The notes under the pieces are model-generated. The model saw only the letters and a list, made by a program, of their open reading frames with translations. It was not told the origin of the DNA and did not search any database. Below, in pieces: positions 34,097 through 44,587 of a stretch of DNA of 64,000 nt (position 1 is the first letter of the stretch; each line of letters begins with the position of its first letter). Location of the stretch: positions 8,763,347 through 8,827,346 of the forward strand of contig OX336355.1 in the NCBI GenBank assembly GCA_946902875.1, given 5' to 3'. The stretch comes from Nematopogon swammerdamellus. Taxonomy: Eukaryota > Arthropoda > Insecta > Lepidoptera > Adelidae. The position numbers and the translations under genes were made by a program.

Positions 34097-34762
34097 TACG
34101 TTCTAACGTTCTTGCTGCAGTTCTAACGTTCTTGCTGAAGTTCTAATGTTCTTGCTGCAGTCTAACGTTCTTGCTGAAGTTCTAATGTTCTTGCTGCAGT
34201 CTAACGTTCTTGCTGCAGTTCTAACGTTCTTGCTGCAGTTCTTACGTTCTTGTTGCAATTCTAACGTACTTGCAGCAGTTATAACGTTCTTGCTGCTGTT
34301 CTTACGTTCTTGTTGCATTTCTAACGTTCCTGCTGCAGTTCTAACGTTCTTGCTGAAGATCTAACGTTCTTGCTGCAGTTCTTAAGTTCTTATTGCAGTT
34401 CTAACGTTCTTGCTGCAGTTCTAACGTTCTTGCTGCATTTCTAACGTTCCTGCTGCAGTTCTAACGTTCTTTCTGCAGTTCTTAAGTTCTTATTGCAGTT
34501 CTAACGTTCTTGCTGCAGTTCTAACGTTCTTGCTGCAGTTCTAACGTTCTTGTAGCAGTTCTAACGTTCTTGCAGCAGTTATAACGTTCTTGCTGCTGTT
34601 CTTATATTTTCTAGCTGCATTTCTAACGTTCTTGCTGCAGTTCTAACATTCTTGCTGCAGTTCTAACGTTCTTGCTGCAGTTCTAACGTTCTTGCTGCAG
34701 TTCTAACGTTCTTGCTGCAGTTCTTACGTTCTTGCTGCAGGTCTAACGTTCTTGCTGCAGGT
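34097..34762. repeat. 20-base minisatellite, about 33 copies
   Basis: The consensus is TTCTAACGTTCTTGCTGCAG. Each unit carries two palindromic hexamers, AACGTT and CTGCAG. Variants (TTAAGTTCTTATTGCAG, GTTGCATT) recur in the same order, giving a higher-order repeat of about 100-120 bases between 34330 and 34520. The open frames across it are by-products of repetition. Confidence 0.95.
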
Positions 34763-35394
34763 ATTCACGTAAGTAAACGAGTGCGACAGATATACGTTTG
34801 TAATTGAGTCGTGTAGGCACTTGAAGTTATTTAGCGACGTTTCAGTATTTTAAGCAGTACGAAGCAATTTTAACATTTTTGGCCGGGTGCCGAAGCGCGC
34901 GAGATATCTGAGCTGTTAATTGTTGCATACAATCGTTGCGTGAATAACATTGGGGAACATTTTTGGTTTTTTGTTTTTAACTAATTTAACGACTCAAAAT
35001 ATACATATATGTTAATAATTATTTCTTCATTAGATAGATGCAAAGCCGAAATAAAGAGACAAATCAAATGTAGGTCATTAAAGAAAAAAAAATTATAAAA
35101 TAATATTCAATATGGAATTGTGCAAGTTAACAGAACGCGTGACACACTAGAGAAGATGCAATTGTTCGAAATTTAGAGAGAATTAAGTCATCGACCCAGT
35201 GACAAAATTGGTAACGCGTCGACAGTTCCGTCGATGGTACAGGAAGAAAATATATAAAACGAGTACATGCAAAGTACTTACATACAAATAAACTATTAAA
35301 TAGCGTCAGCAGCTAAAAAACTGCGTCAGCTGGGCGCAATCCTAGCTAGGCATATGCTGAGCCGCTATCTATTTACATACTGCACTTAGGTTGT

Positions 35395-35464
35395 ACCATA
35401 GCCGACTATCATTGTCTCCCTCTACGATCTCGGTAGAGGGAGACCAATGATAGTCGGCTATGGT
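35395..35464. repeat. Hairpin with 31-base arms and 7-base loop
   Basis: ACCATAGCCGACTATCATTG continues to TCTCCCTCTAC, then GATCTCG, then the reverse complement with one inserted base. Confidence 0.92.
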
Positions 35465-35811
35465 TGTACTCATAAGATTAAATGTATTTTAATGTAAGTA
35501 TAATGTAAAAAGTGTATGCGTGTAAATAAAAATATTTTATTCTTATTCTTTTTTTTTGTTTTTTTTTTGTTTTTTTTTTGTTTTTTTTTTTCTTATTCTT
35601 AAATAATAAGTAATTCAATTAATTCAAAAGTGAAATGCCATATGTACTCGTACCTAGGTAGGTATTAAAATCGGCCAAGTGCGAGTCCAACTCGCGCACC
35701 GAGAGTTCCGTATCGCCATGTCATGGTCAGCGCCAATCACACCATCTATGGCGTGTTTTATGAAATGCTTCTTCTTAGTTAAAATTCCTGATTAGTTAAA
35801 ATGCTTCATGT

Positions 35812-36485
35812 GTATGTCGTAAAAGGCGACTAAGGGATATGACTCCCTTCTTATATTTCTAGGTGGTAGGGTTTAACCCGCCCGGGCTGATACCACCGCA
35901 CTGAATTAAAGGTCGGTCGAAACGGCTATGTAGATAGTTTGTATTTTCCGTCCAGTTCAGTGTTTTTTTTTATGTTATCCGGTATAGGTGGCTGAGTCGG
36001 AGGGGCCAAAGCGCATGCTCCGACCAGCCAATATCACCTCAGAGAAGGTAGGTGCAATACCGGAGAGTTCCCTGGATTGCTGGCTATACTGGACTAGAGG
36101 AGAACACAGCCGAGGCTGCTATGCGGCCATCTTACATCCAGTACGGTGGTACCAACCCAGTCGGCTACAATTTGAGCCTACCACCTAGTAAGAGGCAAGG
36201 GAAGGGACCTTCAGTTTTACACCGGTTCCGAACGGTGAAGCAGCAGGTGTAGGTATGCACGTAAATTGTTTCATCAGAAAAAACTCATTTGTACACGGCG
36301 ACCGGATTCGAAACGCCGACCTCTCGCATGAGAAGCCGATGCCCAAACCACTCGGCCACCCGCCGCTTAGTAGCCGTGTAGCCGGCACGTCAGTGCTTCC
36401 TGACGTGGCACCAAGTTCACCCGGTGTTATGGGCTGACATTACGGATGTTGTAGGTAATGTAGCCAAACGTGTCAGTTTAAAAAA
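35812..36485 (+). mobile_element. Chimeric SINE interrupted by SINE-B
   Basis: A family C head joined to the SINE-A core at TATGACTCCCTTCTTATATT, as at 31918. The body stops at CGTCCAGTTCAGTG, then resumes after SINE-B at GTGTAGCCGGCACG and runs to TAGCCAAACGTGTCAGTTTA. Confidence 0.8.
35966..36375 (-). mobile_element. SINE-B, full-length copy
   Basis: On the minus strand a tRNA-like head begins GGCGGGTGGCCGAGTGGTTT (box A TGGCCGAGTGG) with TTTCGAATCCGG as box B. The shared core (CCTCTTACTAGGTGGTAGGC) follows, then a body distinct from SINE-A (TCTCCTCTAGTCCAGTATAG, CCACCTATACCGGATAACAT) and an A tail. GTG flanks both sides, a short possible target duplication. Confidence 0.85.
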
Positions 36486-37079
36486 AACTCTTTTCGGTAG
36501 ATGGCGCGCATACACTTTTTATTTTCTTATATGGAGACCCCCGTGAATTTTTTACTTTTTCTTATTTTTATTATTTGTTAAATCGGCCATAATAAACACA
36601 TATTCTGTGAAAATTTCAACGGGCTGCCTATTACGGTTCAAGAGATACAGCCCTCGGACAGACGGACATACAGACAGACAGACGACGTAGGATTAGGAAT
36701 AGGGTTCCGTACGACGGATATGGAATCCTGAAAAGTATTGATTAAATTACCAGCGCTCCTATTCAGGAAGAAACTACATCATTCTTCTACACAATGTAGA
36801 GAATAACATAATAGTATTAAAAAAAATGTTCTTAAATAAAATATTTCAAGTGAAACTACAGTATAAAAAAGAAAGGAAGACGCGCCGCGACTCTAGACGG
36901 CCGCCAATCGCTATTCTGTGCGTGTCATTGATTAAAGGAGCAAAAGCAAAATGTTGTTCGAAGTTGAAGTAAAAATTGAAAGAAAATAATTTCACCAATA
37001 AATTTATTAATATTATTATTTTCTATATTACTGAGATTTATTCATCACTAAAAGTATTCCTTTCACAGCTATATAGCCG

Positions 37080-37265
37080 TGATATAGTTAGACAGCGCCC
37101 ACGCGCCCGATGCAGATGTGACGTGACGTCACGTGATTGTCGCGCGCGCGGGGTGGGCGGGCGGCGCCGGCGCCGCCCGCACCTGGCGCACCTGCGCACG
37201 AGCCGGCCGCGCAGGGCGGGCGGGCCAATGACCGACAAGCTGCAGACGGTAAATAGATCCACGTG
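37080..37265. promoter_or_regulatory. GC-rich island with CRE and E-box motifs
   Basis: Contains overlapping TGACGTCA and CACGTG motifs (37120-37136), a long GC block with GGCGCCGGCGCC and CCAAT at about 37225. It stands in AT-rich DNA inside the presumed minus-strand locus and could be an internal promoter or a first-exon region. No exon was established. Confidence 0.4.
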
Positions 37266-38392
37266 ATCGAGCAGGTGAGCGAACCCGCCGCAGATTGTCG
37301 CGAGATAAGACGGATTTATTTGGATTTTTTGCGGCTGTTTGTGTCATAATCGCGATTTCATCACTAAAAGCTCGGCTGTCCCATTTTGATCCAAATATAA
37401 ATAAAAAAATCAAATTAGTTTATTTTGTTTAACCTTTAAAAATTTCACTTTATTTATTATTTTATTTTATTTTATATGGCATTATATTTTATTTTATTCA
37501 TACCTCAGATTGATTTTTTTTTATTGTGTAAGGTAAAAGCTGTAAAAGTAATATGTAGTGGGCGTGCAGGTCAGCGTGCATATCTGCACACGATACCTAA
37601 TAATATGAAGTTGCACGCAGCCACCTCTTCACCTAATCTCTCTCCTCGCTTTTCTTCTTCAGTTTTCAGGTCTTATTGTTCTTCGGTAGAAAATGAGTCA
37701 GCGCCGTCTTCTAGCCCCACACATCTGTTTATTTTTCAACGTGTGCCCCGGATTTAATTTAACTTTATTGCTTATTTTTTTGATACACACATGACATACA
37801 CATTTTTTTTTGTTTATTCTTTATTGTGTATCCCAAAGTACAAGAAAAGGAATTATATCAGTTTCTGTCTACAGAAACTGATATAATTTAGCATTAAAAG
37901 AGGGTGTGTTATTTCATTTCACTGATCCGATATAGGTCAAAAGGGAACAATTCGCAGTTCTAAAGATGGTACAAATCGAGGCGGTTCTATTAGAACTGAA
38001 ATTAATTCATAAAGGAATGATAGAATTGGTAAAGAAATTGAGATGGTAGTACTGAATTTATACCTGGTTAATGTAAGTGCGGCTACAGAGGCCTCTCTTA
38101 GAAAATTCTCTAAGATCCTGCCTCGTAAAAAATTCTCGCCTGTAGAAAGATTTCCACATGTCTCTATCTTTTACCATTCGGATCCACTCTGGACCAGCTA
38201 CTTTTTTGACGTCATCTTTCACAACGTTTCGTTTGTCGCCCTTTTCTTCCTATTACCGTTCCTTTATTCTGTAATTTTTTGGTCCATTTCTCTTGTTTCT
38301 CTCTTAACATATTTCCTGTCCATCGCCTTTTTTGCGTTCTAGAAACTATTTTTGTGTTAGTTAGGGACTAGATGGCGCAATCCTTGGATACA
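37266..38392. other. Intronic DNA, one short hairpin
   Basis: An 18-base-arm hairpin with a 2-base loop lies at 37852-37889 (AATTATATCAGTTTCTGT and complement). Open frames at 37476 and 38043 have no support. Confidence 0.4.
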
Positions 38393-38458
38393 TCATCATC
38401 ATCATCATCAGCCTGTATCGGTTCACTGCTGGGCATAGGCCTCTGTCAAGGCACGCGG
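38393..38458 (-). mobile_element. 66-base RTE-like LINE tail with 11-base target duplication
   Basis: The insert reads TCATCATCATCATCATCAGC and TTCACTGCTGGGCATAGGCC and is flanked by CCTTGGATACA on both sides (38382-38392 and 38459-38469). This sequence is the extreme 3' end of RTE-type elements in insects (family recalled from general knowledge). Confidence 0.8.
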
Positions 38459-39289
38459 CCTTGGATACACTAGGGAGCAAATACCTTTGCCACACGTGCC
38501 GGCCATATATCTACTGGTGTTTCCCCCGTAACATACTCTCGACAGCATTGCCCCCTAGTGTATCCAAGGTTGTATGCACCTTCGATCCATGTTGTTTGCA
38601 TGTAGGTAAGGCATGGTGGTGTTTTGTTTGACCAATCTAATTGTTCAATCACCGGCCGCCTTGATGCTACTGTACCGGGCGATGGTAAAAGTGTGGAGAG
38701 ATGTCAGCAGCGCCCTCTGTCTCCGCGGTTGCTGTTTGGTGGGCTACTACCCGATGCTCTCAGTGAGCTAATTGTATATATTGTATATTGTATAGTATTG
38801 TTTAATTGTACTTTTTGTTTATATACTTCATTCGCTTTCTTTATTTCTAATTTATTTATCTTTATTTTTAATTTATTTCATTATGTAGTTTTAGTTAGTT
38901 GATAAGTTATGTATAAGTGTGTAAATAAATGTGGAAGCTTTTACCGGTCTAGGTCTATTTATAGGCCTTTAGGTTAAGTAATTTATCGTACGTTATAGTA
39001 ATATAATGTGGAACTGTACGTTTTCCAAAAATTTTAAAATAAATAAATAAAGATACAGAGCGTATTTATTATTTCGAGAATGTGTTGTAGAAACGTGTTG
39101 CATCTGACGTTTTGGTCGTCAGCGCCATCTCGCTGCGTGATTGTGAATCTTTGTTTTTGCTAATTATTCGCTCTTCCAGAAGTATGCGACGCCTAACAGG
39201 ATCGAGAATCACTCCTCTGGTCGATGCCACCACCAACCACTCCAACCAATCACGGCGCGTCATTCACCTGTCAATGCAGTTTTTCTATG

Positions 39290-39430
39290 TGATCGGGTAT
39301 GGGTGGCTGAGTCAGAGGGTCTAAAGCGCATGCTCAAACCAGCCAATATCGCCTCCGACAAGACAGGTGGCATACCGTTGGATTGCTATGGCTATACTGG
39401 ACTAGGGGAAAACAGCCGATTTTACATCTG
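39290..39430 (-). mobile_element. SINE-B tail fragment
   Basis: Contains GTATGGGTGGCTGAGTCAGA, AACCAGCCAATATCGCCTCC and GCTATACTGGACTAGGGG, matching the SINE-B body in reverse. Confidence 0.75.
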
Positions 39431-39441
39431 CAGGAGGGGGG

Positions 39442-39498
39442 CGGCTACGGTGGGGGCCCCACCGTAGCCGTTGGGAGGAGGTGTCCACCTCCTCCCAA
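39442..39498. repeat. Two adjacent GC-rich hairpins
   Basis: CGGCTACGGTGGGG (39442-39455), one base, complement to 39470. Directly after comes TTGGGAGGAGGTG (39471-39483), two bases, complement to 39498. All arms are perfect. Confidence 0.93.
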
Positions 39499-39679
39499 CC
39501 GTCCGCCGTGTACATAAACGAGCGTTTATTTTCATAAAATATAAAAAAGTAATACTTATAACTAAAATGTCGGCCGGAGCCATATCCGGTGAATACGGTG
39601 GTTGTTCGATCGTATTTGTTGAGTTTTTGGAACGGTTTAATTTCAAAAAAAAAATCACAGGGTGCTTACTCTGTGGTAA

Positions 39680-39975
39680 AAAAAATTTTTATAGTAAGCG
39701 CGGCATGTGTCGTGGCTCCGAGCCACCCATAAGATGTCTAACGACGCCCATGGATATTCGGTCGTACGCGAGGGTTGCGAATGCCATGCCGGCCTGACAG
39801 GTTCCTATTCACGCCTATCTTGATGGACCCGAGACTGTACTTGGGGGGAAATGTGTGGGCAGGGAGAGCGTTCCAGAGTTTACCAGTTCTGTGGAGGAAA
39901 GATCTGCAGAACCGATTGGTACGCATCCGTGGTAAGTCCAGAGTATAGGGATGCAACCCCTGTCCAGTGCGCGTG
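39680..39975 (-). mobile_element. LINE 3' end with reverse transcriptase C-terminus
   Basis: On the minus strand a 72-codon frame reads HPYTLDLPRMRTNRFCRSFL, then HRTGKLWNALPAHTFPPKYS, ending at a stop, with an untranslated tail GACATGCCGCGC. The pattern (RxxRFCxSFxxRTxKLWNxLP) is the C-terminal block of CR1/Jockey-type reverse transcriptases. It explains the shorter tails elsewhere in the window. Confidence 0.75.
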
Positions 39976-39983
39976 GCGGTTCA

Positions 39984-40022
39984 ATTCAAGTCGGCTATAT
40001 TTTGAGCCTACCACCTAGTAAT
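39984..40022 (-). mobile_element. SINE core fragment
   Basis: AGTCGGCTATATTTTGAGCC followed by TACCACCTAGTAATGG matches the SINE-B core in reverse. Confidence 0.5.
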
Positions 40023-40299
40023 GGTCAGTGCTCGCGGGGAGATGTGTATTCGTGTAACTGAATGTGTGAAGTTAAAGTGAACTAGAATGATAATACGACG
40101 ATAGCTCGGGGGGAATGGGAAATGTTATAAGCAAACGTTATTTGTAAATATGAAAGAAGCGCTCTTTTTATTTATTTCGGCCGCTATTTTAACTTCCACT
40201 TAAGGGCTAGGAATAATTTTCTCATCATCCAATAATCTAATATTCTGGGGGGTGGTGGTGGCCTACGTGTCTAGTACCACCACCCATCGCTCGTCGCTA

Positions 40300-40395
40300 G
40301 TCTCGCGTCGTCTCGGAGAGCTCCGTAGCCACGGACTGCACCCGCCGGCGAGTTTGGGGGAAACCCCCACCGCCGCCGCCGGCGATAATACCATT
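40300..40395. promoter_or_regulatory. GC-rich block
   Basis: A CpG-rich stretch (CACCCGCCGGCGAGTTTGGG, then CCCCCACCGCCGCCGCCGGC). It is unassigned and may be a regulatory island or an old element end. Confidence 0.2.
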
Positions 40396-40689
40396 TTTAG
40401 GGCTCCGTAGCCATGCGGTATGTATGTATTTTAAGTTTATAGAATGTATTGGATTATACGATTAATCTAAATATCGTAGACCAATCACACCTTGTTTTTT
40501 TCTGAACTAGTTGCCATGTCAGTTACTCCCCTCGCGTCGGCTCCACTGAAATGGCTGGGAAACACGTAATTAGGTTGATTTGTTATAATTTTATATACAC
40601 GCGAGGCAAAACTTTGAAATAAATTGAAAAGTGCCACGACGAGACCATGAGTGCCAAAATAGCCGCTACGCTATCGAATGTAGCCTGGC

Positions 40690-40785
40690 CAACTGCGTCA
40701 CAGCGTGCGCCCGCGCCGGCGCGCCGCCGCCGCCGCACGCGCCGCGCCACCGTCCCGCGGGAACAGTCGCCGCTCGCGACTTTGG
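40690..40785. promoter_or_regulatory. GC-rich block
   Basis: CpG-dense sequence (CGCCGGCGCGCCGCCGCCGC) in an AT-rich setting. No splice-supported exon was found in it. Confidence 0.2.
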
Positions 40786-40861
40786 GTTATTAGGTATATG
40801 CTTGTTTATTTTTGGAGTCGCGCAAATATTCCAACCAATTTTCGATAGATTAACATTTTGA

Positions 40862-42640
40862 CGAAACATATTATTCGACTGCGGTGAAGGAAAATATCGT
40901 GAAGAAATTATGCAATTTATTTCAGATTTTATTGAACCATTTAAAAAAACACTCCTTTGTGAACAACAAACAAACTGACATTGTATTTGTGGGGAATGAT
41001 TAAAATATGTTTCTTTTTGCGTTTATAGGTACTGAAACATTTGAATAGGATGAACATTACAATAAGTCTATTCATTATATACGTCCATACATTCTGAAAT
41101 AAGTCCAATTTCTATCCAAATAAAATTCATTAAAATCTCAACTATAAACTGCCCCAAATAATTTGGTTACTGTTGAGCTGGACTAGTTCTTATAATAATA
41201 AGGGAGGCTCTTTCCTCTTAGTTGACTAATATAATGGGCCCGTAAATATTTTCTCAAAAAACCCTTACTGAGTAAAATTTTCGAAAGCACTAACTAAAAA
41301 AAAACACTGAAAATTAGTGCGGAAGACTGGATCAAAGATGGCGAATATCTGGAGACGCTCATATTCAGGACTTGTTTATAAAATAATATTTAAAAGCTAA
41401 CAATAACTGGAAACAAATCCTAAGATTAAAATTATCCACTTAACTTTAAAAGTATAAAATGTTTCTAATCCACTTTTTAACGTGATCCATTCAAATATCG
41501 AATTAATTCAATTCACCGATTTATAACCAATTATGATGACTTATTCAACATATAGATTTTCACCACTACAATCATATCCTATTTCCGCACTAAACCTTTG
41601 CTTGTTAGTGTTATGCCACACGCATAGCAACGTAAAGCTTGTGTGTATTGGTAGAGTTATGAATGCGATAATGAATGAGCGCGTATCGCCAGGTGAGTGG
41701 CCGGACGTAATACCTGTTGCGCTGTCGCAGTCGCCCGCAGTGCTTGCCCAGCCGTCAGCGGCCCGCGCTGTCGCCCACCGTCTCCAGAATCTCCAGCCGA
41801 GAGCCACGAAGCAAATAAGCTATTTTGAGCACTCTCTTATTAATTTGATTGTTGTTGCACGAGAGACTAGTGCGCGCTCCCACCGCGCGGGTTATAATGG
41901 CGGAGAGCCGGGAATCCGACGCGCGCGGCTTTTTTTTTCGAATTCGCGATCGGGCGCCGCCCGGCGCACGGCCAAGCGAGAATTTGAATATCGAATTGGA
42001 GACGTCAGTTTAGGGCCAGAGTGCTTATGAAATGAATGACGGGTCACAACAACTGGGCGGAAAATTACGTGGGCGGATAAAGTCGCGGGAAGCGCGAGGC
42101 TGTCGCGGGAAGCGCGAGGCTTTCGCGGTTTCTGAGCGTGCGGTTACCTAACGCTTAGATTACGCTGCTGAACTTTGATGTTTGCTTATGCGCTAGGATT
42201 AGATCCTCTCATGAGTTTCGCATATGAAAACGCTGTGCCTGAAAAGAAAGAAACACGTTTTCGCAAATATTATTGATCTCAAAACTATGTTTTTAGTAAA
42301 GCTAATAGTAAATTTAATTCAGTTATTTAAATATTTTACTTTTAGTAGGTAGGCAAGTAAAATATAATCAAAGTTTAATTATTTTAATTTAAGCATATTT
42401 TCATCTATGTTTGTATTATATAATTTTTTTCAATAGGTAAAATACGAAAACGTTTCTGAAAATGTCAGCTTCACCTAAGTTGAGCGTTCACTACTCATAT
42501 AGAATGTAGAGTGAAGACAAAATTGCTACGCTAGTAAGCCTAAACGAAAATTACTAAAACCTATATATATAACTAGTAAACATTAATCCAAATAAAAAAT
42601 AATATATATAGATATATAAAAATACTCCTTCGCCTGAGCA
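40862..42640. other. Intronic DNA with a GC-rich patch and a small tandem repeat
   Basis: The patch at 41690-42130 is CpG-rich and includes two copies of GTCGCGGGAAGCGCGAGGCT (42082-42121). A 165-codon plus-strand frame across it is not convincing. The remainder is AT-rich. Confidence 0.4.
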
Positions 42641-42860
42641 TTGTTAAAGAATGTTATTACCGCCGGAAAACAGTTTTTTTTGCAGTTTGATAAGTTATGT
42701 GTAATTAATGCCGTGGAAACTCTCGGTGCGTTATCACCGGACGCACTGGTTTTTGTCAAAACCACCGGCAACTTGCTAGTAGATAAATCTTCCGAAGGAG
42801 GGAACACTATAACTATAAGCGTACTGGCGACCACGACAGCCTCGGCAGAAATGGAGGAGA
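42641..42860 (+). pseudogene. Possible worn remnant of a retrotransposon C-terminus
   Basis: The frame includes INAVETLGALSPDALVFVKT followed by GNLLVD, resembling FAVETLGPWSSETKVFTEKL in the endonuclease C-terminus at 10553-11590. Only about 30 residues are comparable, so chance similarity is possible. Confidence 0.3.
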
Positions 42861-43215
42861 TTTTTAATGTTTTTTTTTTTTATGAAATCCAGTATGGGTC
42901 GCTCTGCCCAGGGACCAGAGGTACCCGAAATTGCCAAATTCACCTCACCTAGCGAAACCACGCTCAGCGAGACAACATACCAGCAGGTTTGCGGACTACA
43001 GAAGTGTCTCAGAGTACAGAGCCTGTACTACGAGAGAAGCGCTATGCAGCTTGTTATTACAACGTCTGAAGACTCTCAGGTTGAAGTATCGGGAAACATA
43101 CTCGCCGGTTGTCGTGTCGGTTGTATTATTTACCTATTTAAATTGAACAGAAACTTGCATATAGTATACGCCAATATTGTCATATGGACATATGTAATGA
43201 ATGAGCATATACAAT

Positions 43216-43432
43216 AATATCATCATCATCATCATCATCAGCCTGTATCGATCCACTGCTGGACATAGGCCTCTCCCAAGGCACGCCACCACACGCGGTC
43301 AGCACGCGGCAGTGGGCTGGGCACATCTGTCGTAGACCCGACAACCGATGGGGTAGACGGGTGCTCGAATGGAGGCCACGTACAAGCAAACGTAGCGTGG
43401 GACGCCCCCCGGCTAGGTGGACAGATACAATA
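43216..43432. mobile_element. Two RTE-like LINE tails head to head
   Basis: The left piece (ATCATCATCATCAGCCTGTA, GACATAGGCCTCTCCCAAGG) is the minus-strand tail. From about 43300 the plus strand encodes QWAGHICRRPDNRWGRRVLE, then RSVGRPPARWTD, the C-terminal block of RTE-type polymerases. The two halves face opposite ways. Confidence 0.65.
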
Positions 43433-43474
43433 ATATATAAAAAAAATTACTTACAATATTATAATGGTGACATG

Positions 43475-43590
43475 AAATTAAGGGAAGCACTGACATGGCA
43501 CCTAGTTCACCCTGTGTTATGCGCTGACATCACGGATGTTGTAGGTGATGTAGCCAACCGTGTCAGGTTACATAAAAAAAAAAAAAAATG
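43475..43590 (+). mobile_element. SINE-A 3' end
   Basis: AGGGAAGCACTGACATGGCA to AGCCAACCGTGTCAGGTTAC and an A tail. It is very close in sequence to the 44588-45077 copy. Confidence 0.8.
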
Positions 43591-43829
43591 GTTTCCATTC
43601 AAATTTTCTTATTCTTATTGCATACACACAAAATTACACCCAGAAATGCTAATGTGTGAAAGATGTACTTACATAATGTTTGTTTTAGCAATGCTTGGAG
43701 TAAGGCATTACATACGTTTCCTCCTCGCAAATTTACTTATTTCTTCGCATCATCAATCTCAATCAATTAAGGAAATTTCTAATGAATACTAAACCTTCAA
43801 AGGCTGGAAATATTCAACGTCAGTTCCGT

Positions 43830-44265
43830 GGTAATACGTAGCCAGAATTTTCGTTTATATCAGTTCAGGTCCTGCTTGGAGTACTGCTCGCATCTGTGGG
43901 ATTGCTCAGCCAAATACCAGCTTGCGCCTCTGGACTCGATCCAGCGTCGAGCCGTGCGACTAATGGGTGGCCCCGAAGTGTCCCGCGATCTAGACCCACT
44001 GCAACTCCGTAGGGGTGACGGCTCCCTAAGTGGGTTCCATCGCTTATTTCATGCGGAGTACTCGAAGCAGCTGTTTAACACGATCCCGCCGCCCCCTTTC
44101 CACCTCCGCACCACGCGCACTGGGCAGGAATTGCAACCCTACACGCTGGACTTACCGCGGATGCGTGCCAATCGGTTCTGCAGGTATTTCTTCTACAGAA
44201 CCGTTAAACTAAAACAACTAAAAAGTAAATTCAACAAATACACACAAATGTTGAACAATTTATAG
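43830..44265 (+). pseudogene. LINE reverse transcriptase C-terminal fragment
   Basis: The frame reads SCLEYCSHLWDCSAKYQLAP, LDSIQRRAVRLMGG, a middle block FHRLFHAEYSKQLFNTIPPP, then LDLPRMRANRFCRYFFYRTV. This is the thumb and C-terminal region of CR1/Jockey-type reverse transcriptases. It lacks the catalytic domain and the final KLWNxLP block, where unrelated AT-rich sequence replaces it. The insertion is truncated at both ends. Confidence 0.75.
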
Positions 44266-44587
44266 TCCATTAAATTATATAAACAATTAAATTTATTCCA
44301 TTAAATTAACCCATTTCCAAATTACCAGTGAAATTACAATTAAATGGCAAATTAGGATAAATATCCTAACATACATTTCAATTTAAAAAAAAACCAAACC
44401 AAAACATAATTAATAATCAAAAATCTAAAACAACTCCTCGTCGACTTGGTGTCCCTTCTAAGTACCTATTTATTTCCTCGGTTAGCCCACATTCGCTAAT
44501 CAATACGTCAACGGGTTGAGAGAAACTCAAAATGTTATCGCTTTTTTTCAGGGAGGTCACAAGAACTAGATCTTTGTAGATCTAGAG

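Larger units (their letters stand above)
35675..36732 (+). repeat. Dispersed repeat split by SINE insertions
   Basis: The left part (35675-35735: AAGTGCGAGTCCAACTCGCG to TCATGGTCAGCGCC) and the right part (36488-36732: TTTTCGGTAGATGGCGCGCA to the end) match 24719-25018 with the middle displaced by about 750 bases of SINE sequence. Confidence 0.75.

Noticed and set aside
34097..34762. CRISPR-like array
   Set aside because: Units of 20 bases run head to tail without unique spacers, in an insect-like genome; it is a minisatellite.
36300..36372. tRNA-like sequence on the minus strand (GGCGGGTGGCCGAGTGG)
   Set aside because: It forms the head of SINE-B and is followed by the SINE core.
37038..37413. 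Overlapping 74-96 codon frames in the GC island
   Set aside because: All frames on both strands are open because of GC-rich composition; no splice signals support any of them.
41533..42030. 165-codon plus-strand open frame
   Set aside because: It crosses from AT-rich to CpG-rich DNA with no domain, splice context or repeat-protein similarity.
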